Assembly (NCBI GenBank): GCA_029210565.1
Contig: JARGFQ010000002.1
Coordinates: forward strand, 186,001 to 250,000
Length of the DNA stretch: 64,000 bases
Direction: 5' to 3'
Origin: Bacteroidales bacterium
Lineage (GTDB): Bacteria > Bacteroidota > Bacteroidia > Bacteroidales > VadinHA17
The translations under genes and the position numbers were made by a program. Numbering within the stretch: position 1 is the stretch's first letter; the number at the start of each line of letters is the position of its first letter. Below are positions 32,991-42,200 of this stretch, in pieces. The notes under the pieces were generated by a model. That model saw only the letters and a program-made list of their open reading frames with translations, was not told the DNA's origin and ran no database searches.

Positions 32991-33858
32991 TCAGACTGAA
33001 TTTTCTTCGTACCACATCAACAAAAGACGACTGTGCCGCGGGGTCGGAGCCCATGACGGTGCTCTCGTCGAGTATCTTCATCGCTTCACCGAGTGATGCG
33101 GCCGCATTCAGCCTGCTGACAGCGTCACCGTAAGCTGCCGTATCACCGCTGAAGAGCTCACGTATGTAGTAGAACTTGTCATTGATGCCGATTGCGGCAG
33201 CGATATCAGCTATAGGCTTGCTGTGCATCACTGAGGTAACCACCTCATCCTTTCTTGATGAAGACATCTTTTCTCCAAGGGTTCCCGTCACTCCGAACCT
33301 GTCGGCCAGTATCGCCTTCACACTCTCCTGTGGCCTGGCTTTTGACCCGGCAGGGCTCTTCACGGTTTCGGATTCATCTTTTTCAGGCTCAATACTTGCA
33401 TGAGGGGCTGCCGTTTCAATCACTCCTCTCTGTCCTGCCACCTCACTATTCTCAATCGTGACCTTCCTCTCCGTTGTCACTTCCCTCTCAACGGTCGCGG
33501 TTGTCGCACTTTTCTCAATTGTCGCCGCCTCGTCTGCGGTCATGCTTTTCTCAATTGTCGCTGCCTCGTCTGCGGTCGCGGCGGTCGTACTTTTCCCGGT
33601 TGTCACCGCCTTTTCGGCAGTCTCGACAATCACGCTCTTCGACTCGCCGGCCACAACTGAATGGCCTGCCGTTCGGGCTTCGCCGGCACCGTACAGCCCG
33701 GGGAGGAGCTTCAGCATGTCAGATGCACTGCGGATCCTCGACTTTGCCAGCTCGGTCTCTGCAATATGCGAGCCGGGTACTTCCGAGAGCTGGTCAAGCA
33801 TTGCAATCGCCTCCTCCAGATCCCTTCCTATAATGCCTACTGCTTTTGTGAAATCCAT
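32983..33858 (-). CDS. Bacteroidota hypothetical protein with internal repeats
   Basis: A 291-residue protein from ATG 33858 ([11 protein letters not shown]). I do not recognise the family. The N-terminal 60 residues are helical. A central segment of about 110 residues is low complexity and imperfectly repeated ([10 protein letters not shown], then ATTATVE, with many Thr, Ala, Glu and Lys). The C-terminal 100 residues look globular, with [26 protein letters not shown] and a final [13 protein letters not shown]. The encoding DNA at about 33470-33640 holds imperfect repeats. The gene is upstream of and overlaps rsmI, so both are co-transcribed. A role in the cytosol is assumed because no signal peptide is seen. 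Confidence 0.7.
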   Translation of the reverse strand: MDFTKAVGIIGRDLEEAIAMLDQLSEVPGSHIAETELAKSRIRSASDMLKLLPGLYGAGEARTAGHSVVAGESKSVIVETAEKAVTTGKSTTAATADEAATIEKSMTADEAATIEKSATTATVEREVTTERKVTIENSEVAGQRGVIETAAPHASIEPEKDESETVKSPAGSKARPQESVKAILADRFGVTGTLGEKMSSSRKDEVVTSVMHSKPIADIAAAIGINDKFYYIRELFSGDTAAYGDAVSRLNAAASLGEAMKILDESTVMGSDPAAQSSFVDVVRRKFSLNV

Positions 33859-33974
33859 CTCTCTTTGTTTTTTATAATGATCGTTTTCTTTATTTTGCAA
33901 AAGTAATTAATTCTGATCTTCTCAGCCTTAATAATAGTGTCACAATACTGAACGGCCTAACCCAGAGCTTAAGT

Positions 33975-34556
33975 ATGGAGTTTCTCGAAAATTCAGTCCT
34001 CAATGCCGGCAAGCGCGGATCTGTCGAGGTTATAGCGGGGTCGATGTTCTCAGGCAAGACCGAGGAGCTGATCCGAAGGGTGCGCAGGGCCATGTATGCC
34101 GGCCTCAGGGTTGAGATCTTCAAACCGTCACTTGACACCAGATACTCGGAGACCAGGGTAGTGTCACACGATGAGAAGTCGATCGTTTCCACCCCCGTTG
34201 AGAATACCTCGTCGATACTGCTTCTGGCTGCCGGCGTTGAGGTTGTTGGTATTGACGAGGCCCAGTTCTTTGACGACACTCTTCCGGAGGTCTGTTCGGC
34301 CCTTGCGGATTCGGGCACAAGGGTGATCGTGGCAGGGCTCGACATGGATTTTGCAGGCAAACCCTTCGGACCCATGCCTGCGCTGATGGCGATAGCCGAG
34401 TATGTGACCAAGGTACATGCGATATGTGTCAGGTGTGGCAACCTTGCCCATTATTCACACCGAAAGACCGATGACGAGAAGGTGGTGGTGCTGGGTGAGA
34501 AGGATATTTACGAGCCACTCTGCCGTTCATGTTACCTGGAGGCGGTCAGACGATGA
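33975..34556 (+). CDS. tdk: Thymidine kinase
   Basis: A 193-residue type II thymidine kinase that phosphorylates thymidine using ATP in the salvage pathway. The P-loop is [28 protein letters not shown] is the Walker B/lid motif, and [25 protein letters not shown] and a zinc-binding four-cysteine set (CVRCG and CRSCY) follow. All motifs are intact. Its promoter region is shared with the divergent hypothetical-rsmI operon (117-bp gap), and it converges on the crp-like gene with a 3-bp gap. Confidence 0.97.
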   Translation: MEFLENSVLNAGKRGSVEVIAGSMFSGKTEELIRRVRRAMYAGLRVEIFKPSLDTRYSETRVVSHDEKSIVSTPVENTSSILLLAAGVEVVGIDEAQFFDDTLPEVCSALADSGTRVIVAGLDMDFAGKPFGPMPALMAIAEYVTKVHAICVRCGNLAHYSHRKTDDEKVVVLGEKDIYEPLCRSCYLEAVRR

Positions 34557-34559
34557 CCG

Positions 34560-35261
34560 TCAGCCCATGTGGCTGATCTTCTCGAGCCTTGCAGGATCTA
34601 CAATGCTGATTCTTTTACCTTCCAGGGCAATTACTGACTCGGTGGCAAACACCGAGAGGGTTCTGATGGCATTGGAAGTGGTCATGTTTGAGAGACATGC
34701 CAGGTCTTCCCTGGAGACATATGCCCTGATGGTCTTACCGTCATTCTCGACTCCGTAGGTGTCACGCAGTACCAGCAGTGACTCAGCAAGCCGGCCTCTT
34801 ATATGCTTCTGGGTCAGGGATACCGTTCTTTTACTGGAGAAGGATAATTCAAGTGCCATCATACGCATGAGCTTGATGGAGAGGTCGGAATTGCGCTGCA
34901 GGAGCTTCAGGAACTGATTGCTGTCGATCCGACAGACACCCGATTCTTCAATGGCTACTGCCGAGGCATAATACCTGGTGCCTGCAATGATGGCGGAAAA
35001 GCCCATGAGTCCCTGAGGCCTGATCATCCTTATGATCTGTTCCCTGCCTCCGATGCCCTCCTTGAACACCTTCACCTTGCCGTAGGCGAGACAGTAAAGA
35101 CCGGCAGGCCTGGCCCCCTCGGTAAAGATAACATCCCCTTTTCTGAAAGATGAACAGATGTGATCACGAAGCAGAAACTCCTTCTCTTCGTCAGACAGTT
35201 CCCTGAAAAGCGAAAAAGGGCCCTCAAGGCACTGTTCCATGTAAGGATCACTATAAACCAT
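34560..35261 (-). CDS. Crp/Fnr-family transcriptional regulator
   Basis: A 233-residue DNA-binding regulator. The N-terminal cyclic-nucleotide-binding-like beta roll covers about residues 25-135 (SFRKGDVIFTEGARPAGLYCLAYGKVKVFKEG). A dimerisation helix follows, and then a C-terminal winged helix-turn-helix (about residues 150-225, VSREDLACLSNMTTSNAIRTLSVF). The beta roll lacks the typical cAMP-binding Arg-Ser pair of Crp and the cysteine set of Fnr, so the ligand is unknown. A TATCTTTG -7 box lies 25 bp before the start. Targets cannot be predicted. Confidence 0.9.
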   Translation of the reverse strand: MVYSDPYMEQCLEGPFSLFRELSDEEKEFLLRDHICSSFRKGDVIFTEGARPAGLYCLAYGKVKVFKEGIGGREQIIRMIRPQGLMGFSAIIAGTRYYASAVAIEESGVCRIDSNQFLKLLQRNSDLSIKLMRMMALELSFSSKRTVSLTQKHIRGRLAESLLVLRDTYGVENDGKTIRAYVSREDLACLSNMTTSNAIRTLSVFATESVIALEGKRISIVDPARLEKISHMG

Positions 35262-35286
35262 TTCCCCGTATGTTGAATAACATATG

Positions 35287-35294
35287 CAAAGATA
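35287..35294 (-). promoter_or_regulatory. Promoter -7 box of the crp-like gene
   Basis: TATCTTTG on the minus strand matches TAnnTTTG exactly. It lies 25 bp before the start codon at 35261. A TTTC near the ideal -33 position is a weak match. Confidence 0.5.
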
Positions 35295-35372
35295 TTAAAA
35301 ATGCTGGTCCAGGTGAAAATTAACACTTTTTAACACACTATAGTACAAGTAGTTGGAGGTGACCGGGGAAAG

Positions 35373-37034
35373 TCAACGGTATCTGGCCACGATAGGTATT
35401 CTCCTGCCGCTGCCGAATGCTTTTGCGGAGACGCGCAGGATAGGGGGAGTCTGTTTTCTTTTGAACTCGCTGATGCGTACCAGCCTGATCACCTTTTCCA
35501 CCAGTTCCGGGTCAAATCCTTCCCCGATAATATGGTCTGCTGACCTCTCAAGATCTATATAGCTGTAGAGCACGGGGTCGAGCAGGTGGTAGGGTGGCAG
35601 TGTGTCAGTGTCGAGTTGGTCGGGTTTCAGTTCTGCCGAAGGAGGCTTGATGAGGATGGCATGGGGGATGATCTCCCTTTGGGAGTTTATCTCTTCTGCC
35701 AGTCGGAATACCTCTGTTTTGTACAGGTCGCCAATGACCGAAAGTCCACCGGCCATGTCACCGTAGAGTGTTCCGTAGCCCGTCGCGGCTTCACTTTTGT
35801 TGGAAGTGTTGAGGAGCACATGCCCGAACTTGTTTGCAAAAGCCATTAGCATCACTGCCCGCAGTCTCGACTGGATATTCTCCTCGGTCACGTCGGGTTC
35901 CCTATCGGCAAAGAAGGGTTTCAGGGTTTTGTCGACTGCCTGCCGGGCCTCTTCAATACTAATGATGTGGTAGGGTGCGCCCAGTGTTTCAGCCATCTTT
36001 ACGGAGTCGGCCACGGAGTGGTCAGAGGACCATACAGACGGCATCAGAAGTGAGAGGGTGTTCTCAGGTCCCAGTGCTTCCGCAGCCAGGGCAAGGACCA
36101 CAGCCGAGTCAAGACCGCCTGACAGACCCACTATCGCCTTCTTGAGTCCGCTCTTGGCAAAGAAGTCCCTTATGCCCGTCACCAGCGCACGGTGCACATG
36201 TGCGGTCATATCTTCAGGGAAACCTGCCGGGCAGGAGTACTTTTCTCTTGTGCCTTCAGGAACCGGCAGATCGGCTATCCTTACCTCTTCCTCGCAGAAT
36301 GCCAGTCTCTCGAGCACGGTTCCGTCAGAATCGATCAGTACTGACGATCCGTCGAAGATCAGTTCCGTATAGCCGCCAACCTGGTTGACTGATATGAGAG
36401 GCTTGCCGTACTCCCGTGCATTTCTGGAGAAAACCTCTTCCCTGATCTTTATCCTGTTGTGAGAGAATGGGTTGGCAGCGATATTTATTATCAGGGAGGG
36501 ATTCTCCTTCATGATCTCATCAAGTGGTGTGACGCCGTAAAGCCGCCAGAGGCCCTTGTCGCCGAAAGGCTGCTCGTCCCATATATCCTCACAGATGGTT
36601 ATTGCTATCCTGGTTCCGTTCAATTCCACCGTCCGGAAGATGTTACCGGTCTGGAAGTACCTGTCTTCGTCAAAGATGTCGTAAGTAGGCAGGAGGGTCT
36701 TGGAGGTCACGGCTTTCACCCTGCCGTCCTGCAGGAAGAAGGCGGAGTTGTGCAGGCTTTTGCCGTAGAGACCGCTATTGGGCGAGGGGCCTCCGACGAT
36801 GGCGGCTATTCCCGTGCAATGTATGGCGATCTCCTCCACAGATGTCATTGAGGCATTGACAATATCACTCCGGAGCAGCAGGTCAAGGGGCGGATAACCG
36901 GTGACAGCGAGCTCGGAGAAGACTATGAGATCGGCTCCCCCGCTTTTCGCAATACCGATGGAGGCGATGATCTTCTCCCTGTTGCCGGGGATGTCACCCG
37001 GAATATAACTCAGCTGTGCCAGTGCGACCCTCAT
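35373..37034 (-). CDS. nadE: Glutamine-dependent NAD+ synthetase
   Basis: A 553-residue two-domain enzyme making NAD+ from deamido-NAD+, ATP and glutamine. The N-terminal nitrilase-type glutaminase (about residues 1-270) has the catalytic Glu in FSELAVTGYPP, the Lys in TLLPTYDIFDEDRYF and the Cys in TICEDIWDEQPFG. The C-terminal synthetase has the ATP P-loop in VGLSGGLDSAVVLALA and conserved NTSNKSEAATGYGTLYGDMAGGLSVIGDLYKTEVF (split across loops). All active-site residues are visible. It precedes, on the same strand, nothing in the operon; the barrel protein gene lies 10 bp upstream. Confidence 0.97.
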   Translation of the reverse strand: MRVALAQLSYIPGDIPGNREKIIASIGIAKSGGADLIVFSELAVTGYPPLDLLLRSDIVNASMTSVEEIAIHCTGIAAIVGGPSPNSGLYGKSLHNSAFFLQDGRVKAVTSKTLLPTYDIFDEDRYFQTGNIFRTVELNGTRIAITICEDIWDEQPFGDKGLWRLYGVTPLDEIMKENPSLIINIAANPFSHNRIKIREEVFSRNAREYGKPLISVNQVGGYTELIFDGSSVLIDSDGTVLERLAFCEEEVRIADLPVPEGTREKYSCPAGFPEDMTAHVHRALVTGIRDFFAKSGLKKAIVGLSGGLDSAVVLALAAEALGPENTLSLLMPSVWSSDHSVADSVKMAETLGAPYHIISIEEARQAVDKTLKPFFADREPDVTEENIQSRLRAVMLMAFANKFGHVLLNTSNKSEAATGYGTLYGDMAGGLSVIGDLYKTEVFRLAEEINSQREIIPHAILIKPPSAELKPDQLDTDTLPPYHLLDPVLYSYIDLERSADHIIGEGFDPELVEKVIRLVRISEFKRKQTPPILRVSAKAFGSGRRIPIVARYR

Positions 37035-37044
37035 TGCCGGATGT

Positions 37045-37740
37045 TCAGAATTTAAATCCCAGCCTGATCTTTACCATCCTGATGCCCGACCTGTCGTCGA
37101 GCTGGCTTGCATCCTCAAGGTCTTTGGTTATGTCGAAGAAATCCTGTGCATAGCCCAGTCCAGCAACGATAGATGCGTCTATAGCCAGCTCATATTCAAT
37201 TCCGATGCCTATATGCCATCCGGCATTGAGGCCGTATACCTCATTCCTCGCATTTTCATGCCTGATATCCAGAGCCGGCACGTCAATGGTCGACTTGATC
37301 CGCATCCTGATATCGAATCCCAGGTCAGTGAAGTATGTCAGGTAGCCCACCTGGTCGGGCTGCAGCCGTATTCCGGCAGGGATATTCAGGTAGTGAATGT
37401 TATATCGTACCTCAGTTCCCGGATCCAGCTGCTCGTTGAAGTTGGTGAAGACAATTGTATGTTCCTCATCTGTGCTCTGCCTCCCGCCTGCTGACAGAAA
37501 GCTCAGGCCTGATGATATGGCATAGTTGTCAGCAAAGAAATGAAGTACATTCAGTCCGATGTCAAACCCGGCTTTTGCTCCTTCTCCCCTGTATTCCGAT
37601 TCGTTTGAGCCCATCCAGGAGATAACGGGGTCAGCATGAACGGTAAATTCCAGTTCCTGGGCCGAAAGGCACACGGGTGCAGTGACCAGGGCTGCAACAG
37701 CCAGAATCCTGAGAACCGACAGTTTGATTGTTTTGTTCAT
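37045..37740 (-). CDS. Outer-membrane beta-barrel protein
   Basis: A 231-residue protein with a signal peptide (residues 1-27, ending SAQ) followed by alternating amphipathic strands, such as AGFDIGLNVLHFFADNYAISSGLSFLS and YNIHYLNIPAGIRLQPDQVG. It ends RSGIRMVKIRLGFKF, the aromatic-terminated barrel pattern of the Bacteroidota PorT-like or OMP beta-barrel family. Its role is unknown. nadE follows on the same strand after 10 bp. It diverges from gldB with a 74-bp gap, and both genes have -7 boxes in that gap. Confidence 0.85.
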   Translation of the reverse strand: MNKTIKLSVLRILAVAALVTAPVCLSAQELEFTVHADPVISWMGSNESEYRGEGAKAGFDIGLNVLHFFADNYAISSGLSFLSAGGRQSTDEEHTIVFTNFNEQLDPGTEVRYNIHYLNIPAGIRLQPDQVGYLTYFTDLGFDIRMRIKSTIDVPALDIRHENARNEVYGLNAGWHIGIGIEYELAIDASIVAGLGYAQDFFDITKDLEDASQLDDRSGIRMVKIRLGFKF

Positions 37741-37759
37741 CTTCTCGTAGTTTGCCGCT

Positions 37760-37788
37760 CAAAATTATAAATAAATGTCCTTATTTTG
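37760..37788. promoter_or_regulatory. Divergent promoters of the barrel gene and gldB
   Basis: TAATTTTG on the minus strand (37767-37760) matches the -7 consensus TAnnTTTG and lies 20 bp before the barrel start at 37740. On the plus strand TTATTTTG (37781-37788) matches with one base off and lies 27 bp before gldB at 37815. Confidence 0.45.
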
Positions 37789-37814
37789 CGAAAAAAGATC
37801 TTATTACGTCGAAT

Positions 37815-38843
37815 ATGACCAACAGACTTTCACTGACTTCTCTCCTCGCTGCCCTGCTGATACTGGCTTCACTCATCTCATGCCACCGTGATCCATACAA
37901 GGTTGACCTGTCAGGTATTGAGTGTGACCTGGAAGTCAGGGATCTTTGCAGCGCCATTTTTGAGACTCCGCCGAATGAGCTGGCTGCCAGGGCTGAGTCG
38001 CTGAAACAGGAGCATGGCAATACCCTGAATATTTACAGCAGTGTCATCGGACTCGGAGATATAAGCGATGAGAGATGGCCCTCGGCCTTTATCCTTTTTG
38101 CCACCGACCTGCGCAACCTGGAACTGTGGGATGATGTGAAGCGCGTCTTTCCTGACAATAAAAACCTTGAGAAGGAGCTTGAAGGGGCTTTCAGACATTA
38201 CAAATATTACTTCCCTGACAGGGTGGTACCCGAGGTTATCACCTGCATCTCCGTTTTTAACAACAGCATAATCGTCGATGACTCACTGCTGATGGTAAGT
38301 CTTGACCGTTACCTTGGTGCTGATTCGAAATACTATCCTTCTCTAGGCATTTACAGTTACCAGGCCCGCAAGATGACACCTGCCCATTCTGCCGGCGATT
38401 GTATGTATGCGTGGGCGTCGACGGAGTGGGATTACAGGGAGATCGGGTACGGTACCAGGAACCTTCTCAACTCCATGCTGCATGAGGCCAAGCTGGTCTA
38501 TTTCACAAAGCGTATGATGCCCTCTGTTGCAGACACGCTTCTTCACGGTTATACGGCAGCCCAGCTGGATTTCTGCAGGCAGGGGGAGAGTGAGATGTGG
38601 GAGTATCTTGTCGGGAATGACCTGCTCTTCTCCACTGACGGTTTCCTGATACGCAAGTTTACAGGTGAGGCGCCGTTCACTACCTATTTTTCGGAGGAGT
38701 CGCCCGGCAGGGCAATAGTCTGGATCGGCTTCAGGATAATCGAGAAGTTCATGAATGCAAACCCCTCGGTGACGATGGAGGAGCTGATGAGCATGAACGA
38801 CTGCCAGGCTATCCTGAGCGGCGCCAGGTATAATCCTGACTGA
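37815..38843 (+). CDS. gldB: Gliding motility lipoprotein GldB
   Basis: A 342-residue lipoprotein of the GldB family, with lipobox ILASLISC and Cys23. GldB is required for gliding motility in Flavobacterium and is found beside T9SS genes in many Bacteroidota. Conserved features are the YKVDLSGIE start after the lipobox, FYFPDRVVPEVIT-like and DDSLLMVSLDRYLGADSKYYPSLGIYSY segments, MLHEAKLVYFTKRMMPSVADTLLHGYTAAQLDFCRQGESEMW, and the C-terminal SPGRAIVWIGFRIIEKFMN. The start at 37815 puts a signal peptide at the N-terminus; an upstream in-frame ATG at 37728 would overlap the opposite gene. No other gld gene is in the window. Confidence 0.9.
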   Translation: MTNRLSLTSLLAALLILASLISCHRDPYKVDLSGIECDLEVRDLCSAIFETPPNELAARAESLKQEHGNTLNIYSSVIGLGDISDERWPSAFILFATDLRNLELWDDVKRVFPDNKNLEKELEGAFRHYKYYFPDRVVPEVITCISVFNNSIIVDDSLLMVSLDRYLGADSKYYPSLGIYSYQARKMTPAHSAGDCMYAWASTEWDYREIGYGTRNLLNSMLHEAKLVYFTKRMMPSVADTLLHGYTAAQLDFCRQGESEMWEYLVGNDLLFSTDGFLIRKFTGEAPFTTYFSEESPGRAIVWIGFRIIEKFMNANPSVTMEELMSMNDCQAILSGARYNPD

Positions 38844-38844
38844 T

Positions 38845-38879
38845 TCAAAAAAAAGAAGCTGCCCTTACAGACAGCTTCC
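38845..38879 (-). terminator. Terminator after the ferredoxin gene
   Basis: On the minus strand a perfect 7-bp stem GAAGCTG/CAGCTTC (arms 38878-38872 and 38861-38855) is followed by TTTTTTTT. It ends the minus-strand ferredoxin transcript and also sits 12 bp after the gldB stop, where it may stop plus-strand transcription. Confidence 0.85.
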
Positions 38880-38904
38880 GGTTTTCCTGGAAAGCGAATG
38901 CGGT

Positions 38905-39072
38905 TTAAGCCGGATGAATTGCCTCTACAGGGCATACGTCGGCGCAGGCACCACAATCGGTACATATATCAGGGTCTATCACGTAGATATCTCCCTCAGT
39001 TATAGCCTCAACCGGACATTCATCTATGCAGGTTCCGCAAGCTGTGCAGTCATCTGAAATTTTGTAAGCCAT
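38905..39072 (-). CDS. 2x[4Fe-4S] ferredoxin
   Basis: A 55-residue ferredoxin read from the DNA, starting MAYKISDDCTACGTCIDECP. The first CxxCxxCxxxCP cluster motif is CTACGTCIDECP and the second is CTDCGACADVCP, so both [4Fe-4S] sites are complete. It is a clostridial-type low-potential electron carrier. It ends with AIHPA and a strong terminator follows. It is monocistronic, with an AT-rich upstream region of about 220 bp before the large TolB-like gene. Start ATG 39072, stop 38905-38907. Confidence 0.97.
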   Translation of the reverse strand: MAYKISDDCTACGTCIDECPVEAITEGDIYVIDPDICTDCGACADVCPVEAIHPA

Positions 39073-39293
39073 TATTGAATTTGTTTTAAAGATTACGGGC
39101 GTAAAATTATCTTTTATTTTATTAAGTTCCTAACCAAATTCTGATAAAATTTGCCCTTGCATATCTGCTATTCAAATATGATGCCAGTCATTACCCGTTA
39201 GCTCTGCGGGAGCCGGCCAGACCCCTTGCAGAAGACTTTTTACTGCCACTTTTTCAAGGATTTCGGGCATTGAGGGACCGGTCCATTCAGGAA

Positions 39294-42200
39294 TCAGAAA
39301 TCGAGGCTGAAAGAGAGGTAAAATATTTTCGGGAGGAGGTAGCCGTTATCGATGCCCCATGCGATGTCACCCCTGACGAAATAACCGAAGAGCTGTGCTC
39401 TCAAACCTCCGCCGAAACCTTGCACCAGGGGATTGCGCATGGCATCGAGTCTTACCACCACGGGACCGTTGCGCACCACCTTATCATTCCAGTAGTTCTC
39501 ATTGCCCCACGGGTCCCATCCTGACCAGGCCATGCCTATATCATAGAAGCCGACAATCTGGATGCTGTTGAGGAGGTTGGAGCGGAGGGGGTGACCTGCA
39601 AAATATCTTACCACAGGCCAGCGTATCTCACTGTTTATCAGTGCAAAGTTGCTTCCGTTGCGGATATTCTGGGTAAATCCCCGCATATTGGTGGCCAGGG
39701 CCTGGAATCCGTAGTTGACGTTGGGGTTGACGGGTACGGTCTGGTCGAACATCGGCACCTTGTTGAAGAGATATCCCATCCAGTTGTCGACGCCGCCCAT
39801 GTAATATATCAGTCGTGAAGGACCGAATGAGGTGCTTGCTGCGAACCTGTTTGCCCAGATCAGGTCACGGTGGATCTTCTGATAGTGCCTGAAATCGGCA
39901 CCGAGAACGAACATGTCGCTTTTTCTTTCAGTGACCTCCCTGTAGTATTCTCCGAACACCTTGAATCTGGTGCCGTAGTATATGTTAATAGTGCGCCTGC
40001 GGGTATTGTCATATATCACCTCGCCCTTTAATCCTGCCCAGTGGCGGTCTGATGAGGGAGCCATGAGGCTGGCCTGGTCAGTTGACTGGATAACGTAATT
40101 GTCATAGCGGTAGGTGAGGGTTCCCTTCAGGGCAAGCACTGCGCTCAACGGCTTCCTGAGAGAGCCATAGGTGGTGTAGCTCTTTATCTTGTAATAGAGA
40201 GTATCATTGTAGCTGTCAAACGACTGCTTGTGAAACAGTAACTGCTTATCAAACTTTCCCCTGAGGGCCTCCAGGCTGACCAGGTACTCGTTGCTGTCGA
40301 AGTTGCCGGAGAATCGGAAGCCGCCAGTAATACGATAATCCTCAAAGAGGTCAATGGTACCCAGCTTAAAGAGCATGTTAAGGCCGGGATTGAAATAGGG
40401 TGCTCCGCCGTTGTAGGCCTGGTAGGTGTTGTTCAGGAAATTGAAGTCTATCTGTGTGGCAGTGTAGTTATTGTAGAAGGCGGGCCTGTAGACCAGGGCG
40501 GTGGGCATCGGCACCCGCGAGGTGTCAAGGTCAATGTCCATGTAATCCTTCCGCCACTGCAGCTCGTAGAAATTCTCCTTCTCCTTTTCGAAGACATAGT
40601 TGCGGAAATCGATGGGTTCGTCGGCCGCATAGTACTCGTAGAGTGGTTTTTCGAGAGTGTCGTTCATGCGTGCCCGTTCCGCCAGGAGCCAGTCCCTGAT
40701 ACGGTTGATGCTGTCGGCGGCCCTCAGCATGGCTGACTCCTCCTCGCGCCAGGATGTGGTTAGTATCTCATTGTCCCTGACCTGGGGCGCGTCACCTGTT
40801 GCCCCGGCATGGAGCCTGTAGCGTCCGTTGTTGAAGATCACGGCAGCATCCTGACCTCGGTTCCTGTCAAAGGCTTCCAGGTTGCGGGGGAAATCTGTTG
40901 CCTGGCGCCCGTCGATGAAGTACATGTAATGAAGGGCTGTGTCAATGAAGGCGATGGAGCTGTCAACGGCGGCATCGTAGTAATTCAGGATACCGTTGCC
41001 GTTGCTGATATAACCCGTGGAGAGGGCAGAGGCCTGCATCGGGTCAAGGTAATCGTTGAGCGTGCCCTCATCAAGCCTTGTGAGCATGTTACCCCGGGAT
41101 TTGAGGTCATAGGCAAAGAGATTGAAGGTAAGTCCTGTCTTCTCCTGAGGATCACCCCTGTTGGTGAGGGTGTCGGTAAGCCTGTTTGAGGAGAAGATTA
41201 TGGTCTCATCCTTTCCCCTGATGAATGAGGGGTCAAAATCATCAGCCACATCATAGGTTATGCGCTCGTTGGTGCCGCTGATAATAGTGTGGAGATAGAG
41301 ATCGGTCATGCCGTTGATGATGGCAGAGACCAGCAGGCGGGTGCCGTCGGGTGAGTAGGAGAGTGAGAGCACCTTCTCAAAGAAGGGCATGGTTCTATGC
41401 TCCATGTTCTTCAGGTCGGTGCGGTAGAAGTAGAGCTCCACGCCGCCCTTCTCCTCATTGGCGAAGGTCAGTATCTGGCCTCCGGGGTGCCAGGTAATCG
41501 CGGGGTAGGTGTGGTCAACCGACTGTTCGTACTTTGGCTCAGCGGTAAATATCTTTTTCGATTTGCCGGTGGAGGTGTCATATATCCAGATCCTTCGCTT
41601 GCCCCAGTCGTTGGAGACATAGGCTATCATTCGTCCGTCGGGACTGATCTTCGCCGATGTATAGCGCTCCTGGGGCTTTGACTTTCTGATCTCGGGCGGT
41701 TTCCTGTACTCTTCACCCGGCTTGACACTGTAATACTCTGCATAGAAATCCTTCCAGTCACGGTAGGTGTCCTTTATGCTCTTCCCCAGCCCGTATAAAA
41801 ATCCGTCCTCAATATTCTTGTAGATCTTTGACAGATAGATGATATTGGGTATGATGGCATCGCCGTAGGTCTCGCCAATGTATTTCCAGAATGAGTGCCC
41901 TGCATAGACAGCCTCTTCGTACTCGAGGTTATCGAGGTTCCTGTATCTGCCGTTCTCAAACCCGTCCCTGACACGGTTGTCGGTCTCACTGTCCCATCCG
42001 AAGGCTACGTAGTTAATGAGTCCCTTGATGTACCAGTCGGGTATCTGTATCCGGGAGCTGCTGGTGGTCCTGTCTCGGACATCGGCATTGTAAAGCATCT
42101 CATATACCACCATCTCGGCTATTGCCGACGCGATCACCTTGTTGAACTCTTCATGGTCGCCGTTGAACCATAGCATCACCTTGTTCTTGATGACGCGGCT

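Noticed and set aside
39073..39293. A short gene in the gap between the ferredoxin and the TolB-like gene
   Set aside because: No start-to-stop frame with coding character was seen. It is probably the ferredoxin promoter region and the large gene's 3' end.
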